From Neocallimastix lanati (nom. inval.) (Eukaryota > Neocallimastigomycota > Neocallimastigomycetes > Neocallimastigales > Neocallimastigaceae), in assembly GCA_016946835.1 (NCBI GenBank), contig JACVTC010000004.1, positions 1,805,001 to 1,869,000 on the forward strand: a stretch of DNA of 64,000 bases, written 5' to 3'. The notes beneath the pieces were generated by a model. It did no database searches, had not been told where the DNA came from, and was given only the letters and a program-made list of their open reading frames with translations. This document shows, piece after piece, positions 11,312 to 23,743 of the stretch. Both the position numbers and the translations under genes were made by a program. Each line of letters begins with the position of its first letter. Position 1 is the stretch's first letter.

Positions 11312-13240
11312 TTAAAGGATGTTTCTGACTTGATTATGATGCTCCTCCAAATCTTTGGAATAAATTAAAATATGATCTAAATATAAGATCACACATTTTT
11401 CCAAGTATGGTCTAAGAATAGAATTAATAAATGATTGGAAAGTGGCAGGCGCATTTTTTAAACCAAATGGCATAACTAAATATTCGTAATGACCATATTT
11501 AGTTCTAAACGCAGTTATATATTCGTCACCTTCTTTTATTCTTATTAAATTATAAGCAGAACATAAATCCAATTTCGTAAAATATTTTGCTCCCTTTACT
11601 TTTTCTATTATATCTGTTATTAGAGGGAGAGAATATGAATTTCTTATAGTTACTGCATTTAATTTTTTATAGTCCACACATAACCGAAGGGAACTATCTT
11701 TTTTCTTTTGGAAAAGGACAGGATATCCAGCAGGTGATTCTGTTGGTCTAATAAATCCTTTTTCTAAATTTTCTTTTATATAATCCTTAAGAACTTGTGA
11801 TTCTTCTTCAGTTAATGGAAAAATCGGGCCGTAATGGAGTGTAGCGTCTTTTTCTAAAACAATCTTACAGTCGGTTAAACGGTGAGGAGTTAATTTATCT
11901 ATTAAATACGATTTCTAAATCTTGATATTGATGAGGAATTTCTTCAATTTTTGGATCCTCATTTTCAATATAAATTTTATCTTTCGTTGAAAGAAAACAA
12001 TATATTAAAAAATTATAACTAAATTCCTTTTATTATTATATAAATCTTAATGATTTTTGTTAAATTTTTTGGAAGAAAATTTACTTTTAGATTTATTTAA
12101 ATATTTTACATATACATAAATTTTCGAATTTTTATCAATAAAATTTTTATATTTATTAAACTTTGGACTTTTTGAAAAATTGAAAAATTTTTTAAATTAA
12201 ATTTTTTATCTATTTTTTTAATAATTTTTTTGATCTATTTTTTGAATAATTTTTATAATAAAATTTATTTTTTATTTTTCTTTTAAAAAATTTATTTTTA
12301 AAAATTTTTCTTTTCAACGAGTTTAAATAAAAATTGTTTCCCTTATTTTTTATGGATATATTTTTATGATCATTTAAAGAATTATAATTTAAATAAGAAT
12401 ATAAGGTGTTATTTTAATAATTGTAGTGTATTTTGAATTTCCTAATAAATTAATTTCCAAAAAGTAAATCAGTAGCAATAGAATTTAAGATTAAAAATTT
12501 TTCTTTAAAATCTTGAAAATAAAATTTATTATTTTTAAAAAATTTAATTTGGAAATTTAACCAAACAAATTGATCTAATTTGGTAGAGCTACCTGAAATA
12601 CCTTTGACTAGGATTTTATTTTTTGTTTTTTGGACATTGAATTTTAATTTATTTACAAATTTTTCTGTAATAAAATTGCAAAAGGATCCTGAATCTAACA
12701 TAGATTCAGATGTTAATTTTTGAATTTTTGAAAATTTTTAATTGTAAAATTATTTAAAAATTTAATAGGAATATAGGATTTAAATAAAAGGAAAGTAAAT
12801 GGGAGATTTGATTCATTGAATGAATCAAGTGTAGGAAAATTATAATAAATTGTTTTTAAATTTTTTGATGTTCTGGACTCCTTTTGAAGCCCATCATTTA
12901 TTATTTTTAGTTACTATTTTGATTATTGTTGTTATTATTAAAATAATTATTGCTTGTTTTATTTTTAGTATAATAATTATTATTATTATTATAATTTTTG
13001 TTATTGTTTACCTGTGGGCTTGAATGTTTCTTTCTCAAATTTTTATTACCATTATTATTTCTTAATTGGTCCTTGCTTTTAATATTATTTTCAAATAAGA
13101 TACACTTGGTATAAATATCACCAAGCTTTGTAGGGAATTCTTCCATTTTATCTATTTCTTCTTGGAACTTTGGGTAAAGTCCATAATAGAAAAATAAGAC
13201 TAAAGCTTCTTCATCCCAAGACAGACCAGTCTTTTCTATA
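11312..13240 (-). mobile_element. Ty3/Gypsy gag-pol relic, broken in several places
   Basis: Read on the minus strand, right to left: an Asn-rich gag end (about 12907-13240), a retropepsin-like segment with an LDSGS motif (about 12450-12720), and the N-terminal half of reverse transcriptase (about 11312-11930) with PAGYPVLF, LRLCVDYKKLN and [13 protein letters not shown]. It is related to E and F but clearly older. No integrase and no matching LTR pair remain. The interval between protease and RT is degraded AT-rich DNA. The right side is cut off by an LTR of family K. Confidence 0.85.
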
Positions 13241-13242
13241 TA

Positions 13243-13675
13243 TTAATAAAGATGAGTTTTAAAATGTTATTTTAATTACAATTTGTTTATAAAAGTTGAG
13301 TTATATAATAAATAAAATAATCATTATTTTAAATAAAAGTAACTTAAAGATGATTTAACTATATAATTTTAATTTTGAGATGTTTATAAGTTTGTTTATT
13401 TGTTATTTATAATTTATTAAATTTGTTTATTATTTTGTTTATTTGTAGTTTTAGAAAAATATTATTTATTAATTTATTTTAGTTTTTAATTAAAACTATT
13501 AATGATTAATTAATTTATTATTATTTTATTTTAATTATTTTTTATTTAATTAAATTTTCTTTAATATGGATTTAATTTTTTTTTTTTTTTTTAGAATGGA
13601 TTAATTTTTGGGTTAAGTTAAATAAGAATTTATTATTTGTTATTTATTTTAATTTTATAATTTCATTATTTATCA
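13243..13675 (-). repeat. LTR K, partial copy (K1)
   Basis: This 430-bp sequence is almost identical to the right part of K2 (16592-17016). Both end in TTATTTATCA, the typical CA end of LTRs in this window. The left part is absent and it joins directly to the gag relic. Confidence 0.75.
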
Positions 13676-14414
13676 AATGACAAACGATTCTATTATCTTA
13701 ATTTGAAGTTATTACTTCAAAAGTGATAATAGATGTATCAAGTTTGATTTAATATAAAATTTAATATAAATGAATTTGTTTTATTATTATTAATAATTAA
13801 GTTATTATTATTCCAGCTTAACACTGAATTGTTATTAATTTTTCAAAATTATACATTTCTTTTGTGTTTAATATTAATTTTTATTATTATTTATTAATTT
13901 TTATTATTATTTATTAATTTTTATTATTATTTATTAATTTTTATTATTATTTATTAATTTAACATTTGGTTATTATTTTTTTTTATTACATTTCTAATAA
14001 CAACGAGAAATTAATTTTATAAAATATTTACAAGTATTTATATTTTTACAATAATTTAAAGTATTTACAATTTTTAATAATAAAACAATTAAGAATAATT
14101 ATATTTATAAAAATAAACAATAAAATAAACAAATAAACAATTAATACAAGAATTATTATAAACAAAGAATTCAAAATAATAAAAAAAAAGAGAAAATTGT
14201 TTACAAACTATTTACTTTTAATTAAAAAGAGAAATTAATTAACATTAGTATTTTATTATTTTAAAAATTAAAATAGAATTAAAGTATAATTTCGAGTTTT
14301 AGAATTTAATTAAAATAAATTTTTTTTATTATGATTTTAATTTCAAATTTTTATTTATTAATTTGTTGTTGAATAGGTTAGATATTATTCAAGCTTTCTA
14401 ATAATTTTATGCAA
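13676..14414. other. AT-rich segment, probably another decayed LTR
   Basis: No coding content. It has the look of a minus-strand LTR: a TATTTATA word near 14035 like the TATA boxes of neighbouring LTRs, and TG near the left edge. No partner copy or duplicated target site was found. It contains a 20-bp tandem repeat (ATTAATTTTTATTATTATTT, about 4.4 copies, 13873-13960). Confidence 0.4.
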
Positions 14415-14418
14415 TCTG

Positions 14419-15241
14419 TGTTACAGTTCGTAACAATTTTTGGATTATAATATTTTAACACTTCAATGAATTAAATAAATAAATAAATATTTGTTTTATA
14501 TAATTTTTATTAAATTTATTTCAAATTAAAAAATTAAAAAAAATGTTTTATTAATTACTATCTTCTTAAAAAGTTATTTTAGAATTACATGTATTTATAT
14601 TTTTTTTTTACATTTAAAATTTGTTAAGCCTATCTAAAATATTTTCTAAATATTTCTAACTAATTACTAAAATAATGTTTTATATTGATTTTAAATTATT
14701 AATATAATTATTATTTATTTCTAATAAATAATAGTTATATATTATTTAATTATAAAATATTTATTATTATTTAAAATTAATAATATATATAAAAGAAAAA
14801 TATAAAATTTATACAGAATTTTTAAGTGTGGTTTAGTAAGTTTTTAGTAATTAAAAATTACCAAAAAAAATATGTTAAATTATCAATATAAAATTTAGTA
14901 ATTAATTGAATTGATTTTTAGAAATTATAATAAATAATATATTTTAGAAAATATAAAATATTAATAATATTGATATAATTATATAATTAATATTAATAAT
15001 AAAGTGATATTGATAATATATTGATATTAATAAAATAATTGAATATTAATAATAATTTTTCATCTTTAATTTGATATTAATAATATATAAAAATTTAATA
15101 ATAAAATATTAATAATAAAATTTAATCAAAGAATATAGGAAAGTTCCAAAGTTTTGAAGAATAAAATAATTTATTTGAGTGGTTAGGTAAGAAAATACAA
15201 TTCTAACTAAAATAATAAGATTATTTGTTCATTCTTTATCA
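14419..15241 (-). mobile_element. Solo LTR, diverged member of the A/B family (a0)
   Basis: It aligns over its whole length with the A/B LTR (plus-strand start TGTTACAGTTCG versus TGGTATGGTTCA; internal TACATGTATTTATATTTTT; both containing GTGGTTTAGT) but with many substitutions, so it is older. It is flanked on both sides by TCTG (14415-14418, 15242-15245), a perfect 4-bp target duplication, so it behaves as a complete solo LTR. Confidence 0.8.
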
Positions 15242-15247
15242 TCTGTA

Positions 15248-16037
15248 TGGTATGGTTCATATAGTTTTAGGAATATAATAATAATTAACACAAATAATAA
15301 AATTACAATAAAAAAAAAATAATTTATTTTAAAATCAATGTTTATTTATTTAAATTTATAAAAGAAAAATAATAATATAATTATTTATTTAATAAAAGTA
15401 AGTTATTGATTATTTTTTTATTTCACTAAAAATTACATGTATTTATATTTTTTTATCAGATTAAAATTTGTAAAGCCTAACTATTTTTTTAATAAACTAA
15501 TTACTAATTATTTTAATAAATGAAACATTTAAATTGAAATTGAATTATTATTTTAGTTAATAATATTATTGTTGTAAATAGTAGTTATATATATTGAATT
15601 ATTAATTATTTAATAATAGTTTAATATTAATATATATAAAATAAAAATAAAGAGATTATACAGAATATTTTAATTGTGGTTTAGTTAAATTTAGTAATTA
15701 AAAATAAATTTAAATTGATAACGAAAATTTTAATAACTAATTAAATAGATTTGATTATTTTCAATATAACATAATACAAAAGAAATATAATATTAATATA
15801 TTAAGTGGGCAAGGACAATATTCTTGGCTAAAGATTTTTAATACATTATAATGGAATCGGATCGATAATTCAAAAAGGAATTATAAGTTAATTAGTGATT
15901 TATTAACTTAAGATTTCTATTTAGTAATATTTGAAGAATATTGGAAAGTTCCAATTATATAGAATAGAATAATCTATAAGGTTAGAATAATTTATATTAT
16001 TCTAGCACAATTAGTATTATTTGTTCATTCTGTATCA
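15248..16037 (-). mobile_element. Solo LTR of family A/B (a1)
   Basis: About 790 bp, closely matching the LTRs of elements A and B. The plus-strand start is TGGTATGG and the end TGTATCA, preserving canonical TG...CA. Flanks are TGTA (15244-15247) and GGTA (16038-16041), a target duplication with one mismatch. It abuts a0 on the left and K2 on the right. Confidence 0.85.
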
Positions 16038-16041
16038 GGTA

Positions 16042-17016
16042 TGATTTATACCTAATATTCTTAATCTACAAAAATTAAATTTTGTAGAAGTGAATATTGG
16101 GATAAATACTGAATTAAATAGAATTAAGAAATTTAAAAAAAATAAATATGTTTTATTATTAAACACAAAAATGTTTTATTAAAAAAAATTTATTTTTATT
16201 TTAATATTAATCTTTATTTATTTAATAATTAATTTTGTTTAAATTAATAAAATAATTGTTAAAACTAATAAAATAATAAAATAAAATATTTATTATTTAT
16301 ACTAATTTATTTTAAATTTTAATAATAAAATTGATTATTAATAACTAATAAAAAATATAATAATTTATCAAAATAATTAATAATCATAAAAAAATTGATT
16401 ATTAAAAACTAATAAAATATCTATAATAATTTATTAAATAATTAATAATAAAGAATAATTTATAAGAAATATTTACATGTTTTTATATTTTTCTTTGATT
16501 TTAAACTATTTACATTAAAAATAATAAAATTAATAAAAGAGAAATAAAGAATAATTTATTATTAAATTAAACAATATTTACAATTAAAATATTAATAAAG
16601 ATGAGTTTTAAAATGTTATTTTAATTACAATTTGTTTATAAAAGTTGAGTTATAAAATAAATAAAATAATCATTATTTTAAATAAAAGTAACTTAAAAAT
16701 TATTTAACTATTTAATTTTAATTTTGAGATGTTTATAAGTTTGTTTATTTGTTATTTATAATTTATTAAATTTGTTTATTATTTTGTTTATTTGTAGTTT
16801 TAGAAAAATATTATTTATTAATTTATTTTAGTTTTTAATTAAAACTATTAATGATTAATTAATTTATTATTATTTTATTTTAATTATTTTTTATTTAATT
16901 AAATTTTCTTTAATATGGATTTAATTTTTTTTTAGAATGAATTAATTTTTGGGTTAAGTTAGACAAGAATTTGTTCTTTATTATTTATTTTAATTTAATA
17001 ATTTTGTTATTTATCA
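16042..17016 (-). mobile_element. Solo LTR K (K2)
   Basis: It begins TGATTTATACC and ends TTATTTATCA, flanked on both sides by GGTA (16038-16041, 17017-17020), a perfect 4-bp duplication. Its right 425 bp matches K1. A TATA-like word on the minus strand lies near 16480. No coding content. Confidence 0.8.
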
Positions 17017-17026
17017 GGTATCACAA

Positions 17027-17861
17027 TGTTATGGTTCGGGTTTTATTAGAATTTTTATTTAATTATTTATTTTTAATATTTTTCTGTCTACATTTTAATT
17101 ATTGAAAAACTTCACTTATTTATACTTTTTGAAAAAAAATAAATATGTAAAGCCTTTCTACATTTTATTATCATATTTAAAAATAAATATTTACTATTAC
17201 TAATTAATTAAAATTTTATATTAATTTAAATTAACTAATTCATAAGTATTTTTATTTTAATAAATTTTGTTTATATAATTTTATATTATTTTTCATATAC
17301 TAAAACTAAATTATTTAATATATACGAAAAGTAACAAACAAAATTTAAAAAGATTTTACAGAAAAATAAAGTTATTTTAATCAAGAATGTTAATATAATA
17401 TTCTTATATTTTATATAAAATAAATTTAAAAACTATAATATATTTAATATTTATTATTAATCAATTAAGATTTGATTTTATTTGTGGGGAATAAAAATAT
17501 TAAATAATCAATTTAAAAATAAAATAAAATACTAAAAAGAATACAAGTTTAATATTGATACAATATAATAATAATATAATAATATATTTGAAAATAAAAA
17601 TAAAATATTAATATTGATAATAAACACTTTAATAAAATAATAAAATTTAAGGTTAAATTATAGATATTGATATTAATAATAAAAATATAAAATTATTGAT
17701 AATATTTTAGAAACTTTTAATAAAAATAAAAAAAAATATATTTAGAAAATATTTTAGTATAGAAAATATAGTAAAGTAATATTAAGTAAAGAATAATATA
17801 ATGGATTCTAAAGTAAGTTGAAATTCTAATTAATAATCCATTATATGTTCGTTCTTTACCA
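17027..17861 (-). mobile_element. Solo LTR of family C (C1)
   Basis: 835 bp, nearly identical to both LTRs of element C, from TGTTATGGTTCGGG to GTTCTTTACCA. Perfect ACAA duplications flank it (17023-17026, 17862-17865). It sits immediately left of element A's 3' LTR with only the 4-bp repeat between. The near identity points to recent insertion and LTR-LTR loss of the interior. Confidence 0.9.
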
Positions 17862-17865
17862 ACAA

Positions 17866-18651
17866 TGGTATGGTTCATATAGTTTTAGGAATATAATAAT
17901 AATTAACACAAATAATAAAATTACAATAAAAATAATTTTGTTTTAAAATCAATGTTTATTTATTTAAATTTATAAAAGAAAAATAATAATATAATTATTT
18001 ATTTAATAAAAGTAAGTTATTGATTATATTTTATTTCACTAAAAATTACATGTATTTATATTTTTCTTATCAAATTAAAATTTGTAAAGCCTAACTATTT
18101 TTTTAATAAACTAATTACTAATTATTTTTATAAATAAAACATTTAAATTGAAATTGAATTATTATTTTAGTTAATAATATTATTGTTATAAATAGTAGTT
18201 ATATATTATTGAATTATTAATTATTTAATAATAGTTTAATATTAATATATATAAAATAAAAATAAAGAGATTATACAGAATATTTTATTGTGGTTTAGTT
18301 AAATTTAGTAATTAAAAATAAATTTAAATTGATAACGAAAATTTTAATAACTAATTAAATAGATTTGATTATTTTCAATATAACATAATACAAAAGAAAT
18401 ATAATATTAATATATTAAGTGGGCAAGGACAATATTCTTGGCTAAAGATTTTTAATACATTATAATGGAATCGGATCGATAATTCAAAAAGGAATTATAA
18501 GTTAATTAGTGATTTATTAACTTAAGATTTCTATTTAGTAATATTTGAAGAATATTGGAAAGTTCCAATTATATAAAATAGAATAATCTATAAGGTTAGA
18601 ATAATTTATATTATTCTAGCACAACTAGTATTATTTGTTCATTCTGTATTA
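17866..18651 (-). repeat. Element A 3' LTR
   Basis: 786 bp matching 24095-24883. On the minus strand it starts TAATACAGAATG; the solo copy a1 has the canonical TG at this point. It carries a TATAAATA promoter word (plus-strand TATTTATA near 18054). The purine tract with GGGGGCATCT lies next to it at 18652-18662. Confidence 0.9.
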
Positions 18652-18674
18652 AGATGCCCCCGCTAAGACTCAAG

Positions 18675-21600
18675 CTAGGTAGAAGCTGAGTTAAACTTGA
18701 CAATATTTTTCAAATGAACATTACGATTCATTTGTATATTAGTAGCAGGATCGGCTAAAGTGACTGTATTGAATTGTTTCTTTACCACTTTCATAGGTCC
18801 AACAAAGTAAGGTTCTAATTTAGTTCGATTAAAGTTTCTTACTAGTACTAAATCACCTGGTTTTATTCTTTTAGATTGATTCATACTGGTCTTTTCTTCT
18901 CTCCTAGTAGCCCAATACTTCGAAGCATTTTTGATATTAGATGCGGCCTCCATTACCCATTGGTAGTGTGATACAAATTTTTCCAGTAGAATTTCGTCAG
19001 AAGACTTATTTATACCCTTAGTTGGTCTGGCAGCAATGTCAAAAGGTTGTTGGTCCTCCCTTCCATAAACTAATTCAAAACTTGAATGGTTGGTGATTGA
19101 GTTTTTAGTAGTTCTTAAAGCCCAAAGTGCAGATGGTAAAATTTCATCCCATTCTTTGTGTTGTTGTCCTAGTAATCGTAATAATTTTCCAATTTCTTTA
19201 TTACGATTCTCAACTAAACCATTGCTTTCAGGATGATATGGATTGATAAATTTAACATATACATCGTATAAATCAAGGAAGATTTTTGTCATATCTGATG
19301 TAAATTGTGTTCCATTATCAGTAGTGATAATTTGAGGTACACCGTGTCGAGCAAATACATTAATTAAAAATTTTATCACATCCTGAGAAGTAACATTTTC
19401 AGTGGGCTCTGCCTCAACCCATTTAGTAAAATAATCAACCACAACGATTATATATTGATTATTATTTCTGGTTTTACTTAGAGGTCCTATAATGTCCAAT
19501 CCTAAGTGTGTAAATGGTCCTTCCACTTCAGTTGGTTTATCTTCCGTTGGTTCAGGGTATGATTGAGATTTATTTAATTGACATTTTTCACATTTACCTA
19601 TAATTCGCTTAATGTCATTAACCATATTGTTCCAATAGTAGCTCTTTTTCAAACGTTGGTATGTCTTGTAATAGCCTTCGTGTCCTATACTGTGTGCTTG
19701 AAAAATTAATTGAAGTTTTTCTTTTGTATCTGTAACTAATTTTCTATAATTATTGCCATCAACAAAGTAGTCCACACCATCAATTGTCGTAAATTTTTCT
19801 TCAATAAATTCCTTAATGGTCCTTGAAAGCAGGTTTTCATCTTGTTCCTTGATAATTTGTGTTGTTAAGACAACTTTTTCTTTTTCATTTTTCATTCTTG
19901 ATAAAGCATCTGCGACAACATTATTCTTTCCAGTTTCATATCGTAAATCAATTCCTAACATACTGACAGTCAAACACCATCTAGTATGACGAGAATTTTG
20001 TGGTTCTTTACTTTTAAGTAATCCGATTAATGGTCTATGATCTGTATATACTATAGTTTGCTTAGGATTTCCCATAATATAAGATTTTAATTTATTAATA
20101 CAGTAAATTAGAGCAGCACCTTCTAGATCCGTAATTCCATAATTCTTTTCCGATTTAGATAAACTTCTACTAATATAATGAACCGGATGTTTCTTTCCAG
20201 TTTCATCATCCTTTTGTAAAAGCACACCGCCTATACAATCATAGGAAGCATCTGTTCTTATAATAAATTCTCTATCGAATCTAGGAAATCTTAATATTGG
20301 GGCATTGATTAATCTTTCCTTAAGAATTTTAAAACTTTCTTCTTGTTCCTTTTTCCATTCAAACTTAACACCTTTTCTTAATAGAGTGCATAGAGGTGCA
20401 GTAACTTTTGCAAAGTCCTTAATGAAATTTCTATAATATCCAATGGCTCCTAAAAATGATCGAAGTTCATGAATGTTAGAGGGAGCCTTCCATTCTTTAA
20501 TAGCTTTAACTTTGTTTTCCAATGGACTTAAACCTTCTGAGGATACTTTATGTCCCAGTACTTCTACTTCAGTTTGCATGAAAGAACATTTTTCAATATT
20601 GATTTTTAACTTATGTTCCTTGAATATTTTTAAGACTTGTTTAAGATGTTCTAGGTGTTCTTCTTCAGTTCTTGAGTAGATTAAAATATCATCGATAAAG
20701 TTATAGACGCATTTTCCTATTAAGGGAAATAGTATACGGTTCATTTCTCTTTGGAATGTAGCTGGAGCACCTGTTAAACCGAAGAGCATTACCTTGAATT
20801 GGTAGTTTCCGAACTTAGTTGTAAAGGTAGTGATTTCAACACTATCATCATCCATTAATATTTGATGATAACCGGAATAAAGATCTAATGTTGAGAAGAT
20901 TTTTGCTCCATCTAAGCTATCAAAAATTTCCTCAATATTTGGTAAAGAATAAGAATCCTTCATAGTTGCTTCATTTACTTTCCTATAGTCAATACACAGG
21001 CGCCATTTACCGTTCTTTTTAGGCACAAGTACTACTGGTGATGACCATTCTGAACATGAAGGTTCAATTAATCGTTTATATATGAGTTTGGTTAATTCTT
21101 CTTTTAAGATATCTGTTTTTAATTTACTAAGTCGATAAAATTTTTGTTTAATAGGTTTAACTCCTTCCTTAAGAATAATTTTGTGTGTTGATAAATCTGA
21201 AGGTGTTAATTCTTCAGAAGAAGTTGCAATTATATCAATATATTCTTCAAGTAATTTAGTAATAGCTTCTCTATAATTTGAATTAATTGTACTTTGAAAA
21301 ACTGTGTCATATATATATTTTATGGGTGGTAATCCTTCAATCGTTTTCAATTGTTGCTTAGCTTCTTGGTGATTCAATGCTTTGATTACACATAATAATT
21401 TTTCTTCGTCATCATATTCATTATTAATAGGTGCAATTTCTTCAATTAAACCTTGATCATTAAATCGACAAAGACTATATCTAATTGGATGTATAAATAA
21501 CTGGTTATCAATTTGAGTTTTGAGGTTGATTAATATATCATAGAATGGATCCTCCTTGTCTATAATTCTACACGTAACAAGTAGTTCTAGTTCATTAATT

Positions 21601-22682
21601 TTTACGGGAACTTTGATTAACACATCTTCTGAGTAATCATCATTCATCGTTGCTAAACGTATTCGTCCTGCACTAACTCCTATAGGTTCATACTGATAAG
21701 GTAATTTATCTAAAAATTGCTTTGTGATAATACTTAAGTTGCTACATGAATCTATTAAAGCCTTACCACGAACTCCATCTACTATTACATCAACCATAGC
21801 AATATCATCTTCTTGTGGTTCATGATGTTTACTTTTATATGTATGATCTATATTGTTCGTTATTATTGTAGTAGCACACATATTATCCACTGCACCTGAA
21901 ATTTTAGTATTATTCTTTTCTAATTTAAGTCCTTGTGATACTTGAGACCGTATCTTTGGAGCAACGTCCAATAATTGTCCAAATGTAATATTGCAATTAC
22001 TGGAGTTTAAATCTTTGATCACGTCATAACTATCACAATCAGTTTGCATTTGTATTCTTCTTGGAATTCTAGTTGGCATAATTTCAGTTGACTTTTCTGA
22101 TGATTTTTCTTGAATTAATTTATTTAAAGTTTGTTTAGAATTATTTCCTTCCTGAGAGGTTTCTTCATTAATAATATTAACATTACTATTTTTATTATTT
22201 TCCACAGAAGTACTAGTACTAGCTCTTTCCTTATCTCTTAGCTCTTTCTCAATCCTCTTTTCTTTCTCTATTCTGGGTTGAGCCATAATCGAAGGATGTA
22301 ATTGAGTTGTTGGCTTTTTGACTGGTCGCGATGTTCCCCTTAATTGATTTTCTTTTTGTTTTCGTAAACCTGGAGTAACTATTGGCTTAGGATCATCTCT
22401 TAGACTACGGTGAACCCTCTTTCCTCTTTGGTCACTAGTCTCTTCATCTTTAGGATTTGCCTTTCTCTTTATAACGTTTACTAAGTAGTCCAATTCTTTG
22501 GAACCATCCGACTCATCATCAAAATCTTCGTAATAATTCGTAGTAGTACCTTCTTGGAAATCAGCAGTTTCTTCATAATCATCATCTTCTTTTAAGTCAA
22601 CTGTTTTGGAACGATGGCAGACTGAAGCAATTTTTTTGACGATGGGAGTGCTTCTACTCCCTTTTAGTGGTTTAAATGATTT
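18675..22682 (-). CDS. Element A Pol: protease, RT, RNase H, integrase
   Basis: The frame is open from inside the gag end (about 22682) to TAG near 18675 and has no early ATG, consistent with synthesis as a Gag-Pol fusion. Counting from the LDYLVNV segment (about 22493): an acidic/basic linker, retropepsin with LIDSCSN near 249, reverse transcriptase about 420-660 with an FIDD active-site motif near 600, RNase H about 740-865 with TDASYD and YTDHRPL, an integrase zinc finger (H2C2) about 935-972, and an integrase core with D, D, E near 1001, 1060 and 1096. The C-terminus has the basic GPMKVV region of Gypsy integrases but no chromodomain. Together these copy element RNA and integrate the cDNA. 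Confidence 0.93.
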   Translation of the reverse strand, partial: KSFKPLKGSRSTPIVKKIASVCHRSKTVDLKEDDDYEETADFQEGTTTNYYEDFDDESDGSKELDYLVNVIKRKANPKDEETSDQRGKRVHRSLRDDPKPIVTPGLRKQKENQLRGTSRPVKKPTTQLHPSIMAQPRIEKEKRIEKELRDKERASTSTSVENNKNSNVNIINEETSQEGNNSKQTLNKLIQEKSSEKSTEIMPTRIPRRIQMQTDCDSYDVIKDLNSSNCNITFGQLLDVAPKIRSQVSQGLKLEKNNTKISGAVDNMCATTIITNNIDHTYKSKHHEPQEDDIAMVDVIVDGVRGKALIDSCSNLSIITKQFLDKLPYQYEPIGVSAGRIRLATMNDDYSEDVLIKVPVKINELELLVTCRIIDKEDPFYDILINLKTQIDNQLFIHPIRYSLCRFNDQGLIEEIAPINNEYDDEEKLLCVIKALNHQEAKQQLKTIEGLPPIKYIYDTVFQSTINSNYREAITKLLEEYIDIIATSSEELTPSDLSTHKIILKEGVKPIKQKFYRLSKLKTDILKEELTKLIYKRLIEPSCSEWSSPVVLVPKKNGKWRLCIDYRKVNEATMKDSYSLPNIEEIFDSLDGAKIFSTLDLYSGYHQILMDDDSVEITTFTTKFGNYQFKVMLFGLTGAPATFQREMNRILFPLIGKCVYNFIDDILIYSRTEEEHLEHLKQVLKIFKEHKLKINIEKCSFMQTEVEVLGHKVSSEGLSPLENKVKAIKEWKAPSNIHELRSFLGAIGYYRNFIKDFAKVTAPLCTLLRKGVKFEWKKEQEESFKILKERLINAPILRFPRFDREFIIRTDASYDCIGGVLLQKDDETGKKHPVHYISRSLSKSEKNYGITDLEGAALIYCINKLKSYIMGNPKQTIVYTDHRPLIGLLKSKEPQNSRHTRWCLTVSMLGIDLRYETGKNNVVADALSRMKNEKEKVVLTTQIIKEQDENLLSRTIKEFIEEKFTTIDGVDYFVDGNNYRKLVTDTKEKLQLIFQAHSIGHEGYYKTYQRLKKSYYWNNMVNDIKRIIGKCEKCQLNKSQSYPEPTEDKPTEVEGPFTHLGLDIIGPLSKTRNNNQYIIVVVDYFTKWVEAEPTENVTSQDVIKFLINVFARHGVPQIITTDNGTQFTSDMTKIFLDLYDVYVKFINPYHPESNGLVENRNKEIGKLLRLLGQQHKEWDEILPSALWALRTTKNSITNHSSFELVYGREDQQPFDIAARPTKGINKSSDEILLEKFVSHYQWVMEAASNIKNASKYWATRREEKTSMNQSKRIKPGDLVLVRNFNRTKLEPYFVGPMKVVKKQFNTVTLADPATNIQMNRNVHLKNIVKFNSAST
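22644..22676 (-). promoter_or_regulatory. Element A programmed -1 frameshift signal
   Basis: On the minus strand the heptamer TTTAAAC (22670-22676) lies in gag phase as T TTA AAC, the classical -1 slippery form. After an 8-nt spacer containing the gag stop comes a perfect 6-bp hairpin, GGGAGT with ACTCCC (22656-22661 and 22644-22649). Slipping back one base enters the pol frame exactly. Confidence 0.85.
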
Positions 22683-23581
22683 TCATAAAACTTCTTGCGG
22701 TTATTTTCCAATATAGAATTTAATTTAGGACAGTTTCGTTTGGAATGTCCTTCATTGCTACAAAACCCGCAAGTACTAATTTTCATTTCTTTCATCTTGT
22801 TAGTGAGATTTTCTATAGATACATTTTTGTGGGTTTTTGGTTTGTTAAAATCATTTGAAATGTTCTTATTAAAATTACTTTTAGAGTTAAGGAGATTGTA
22901 ACGAGTCTTATCATAATATTCAGTACTATTTTTAATAGATAAACGATCAACTTTTTCAGCTATAGCGAACGCTTTGGTAATAGAAATATGGTCTTTAAGC
23001 ATAACCTTTCTCCATGCGTCAGGATTATTGGTTAAGGAATCTGCATAATCTAAAACACTAATTTTTCTTCTTCTCTTTTTATCCAATTTATGGTACAAAG
23101 ATCTATAACGGACATTAAAATCTTTAACTTTCTCGTTCTTCTTTATTTTCATGGAACGCAATTCTCGTAACAAGTTGGTTTGATCTTCTTTAAGTCCATA
23201 GAAATTCTTCAGATGATTTATGATTTCATCAAGGCTTGGGTAGGTGGTAGTAGATTCACTTTCTTCATCATCTTCTCCTTCACTATCGCTATCGAAATCA
23301 GAATCTTCATCTTCAGTAAGGTCATTTCCATCTTCTAGTTCTTGGATAATTTCTCTTGGTTCTCCAGAAGCCGTTAATATACAAGCAGTAAAAATAGTTT
23401 CAGGATCCTTGATATGTTGGTATTTTATCCATGCCTTTAACTCATTTGCCCAGGAGTTGATGTCAAGGTTTTGTTTAGTAAGCTTTTCAAAATCTTTTAA
23501 TTCTTTCTTTAATTCTCTGAAGCTAAGCTTACTTTCTGGAGTACTCTCTGTTGGAGTACTGGAAGTACTGGATGTTCTCAT
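22664..23581 (-). CDS. Element A Gag (305 aa)
   Basis: The capsid and nucleocapsid precursor, from ATG at 23579-23581. It has a Ser/Thr-rich N-terminus, a capsid-like helical region about 20-90 (LSFRELKKELKDFEKL), an acidic Ser/Asp/Glu tract about 92-115, a second helical region about 120-200 with RNLLRELRSMK-like character, and a CCHC zinc knuckle (CX2CX4HX4C) about 271-284. It ends NHLNH just after the slippery site. It is nearly identical to the gag of B. Confidence 0.92.
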   Translation of the reverse strand: MRTSSTSSTPTESTPESKLSFRELKKELKDFEKLTKQNLDINSWANELKAWIKYQHIKDPETIFTACILTASGEPREIIQELEDGNDLTEDEDSDFDSDSEGEDDEESESTTTYPSLDEIINHLKNFYGLKEDQTNLLRELRSMKIKKNEKVKDFNVRYRSLYHKLDKKRRRKISVLDYADSLTNNPDAWRKVMLKDHISITKAFAIAEKVDRLSIKNSTEYYDKTRYNLLNSKSNFNKNISNDFNKPKTHKNVSIENLTNKMKEMKISTCGFCSNEGHSKRNCPKLNSILENNRKKFYENHLNH

Positions 23582-23743
23582 AAAATAAAATTTATTGTAT
23601 CTATTGAATGCTAAACCTCGTAATGTATAAATTGTTATAAAAAAGTAAAAATAAAAAAAATTAAAATAAAATAAATCTTTTAACTAATAAAATTATTAAT
23701 TATTTATTATTATTAATCACTTATTAAATTATAATAATCGTGC

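Noticed and set aside
12907-13146. Asn-rich frame as a host prion-like protein
   Set aside because: It follows a recognisable gag segment on the same strand and belongs to the Gypsy relic; Asn runs are common in such AT-rich genomes.
13873-13960. Short tandem array considered as a CRISPR-like array
   Set aside because: Contiguous 20-bp AT-only repeats without spacers in a eukaryotic LTR region; slippage is sufficient.
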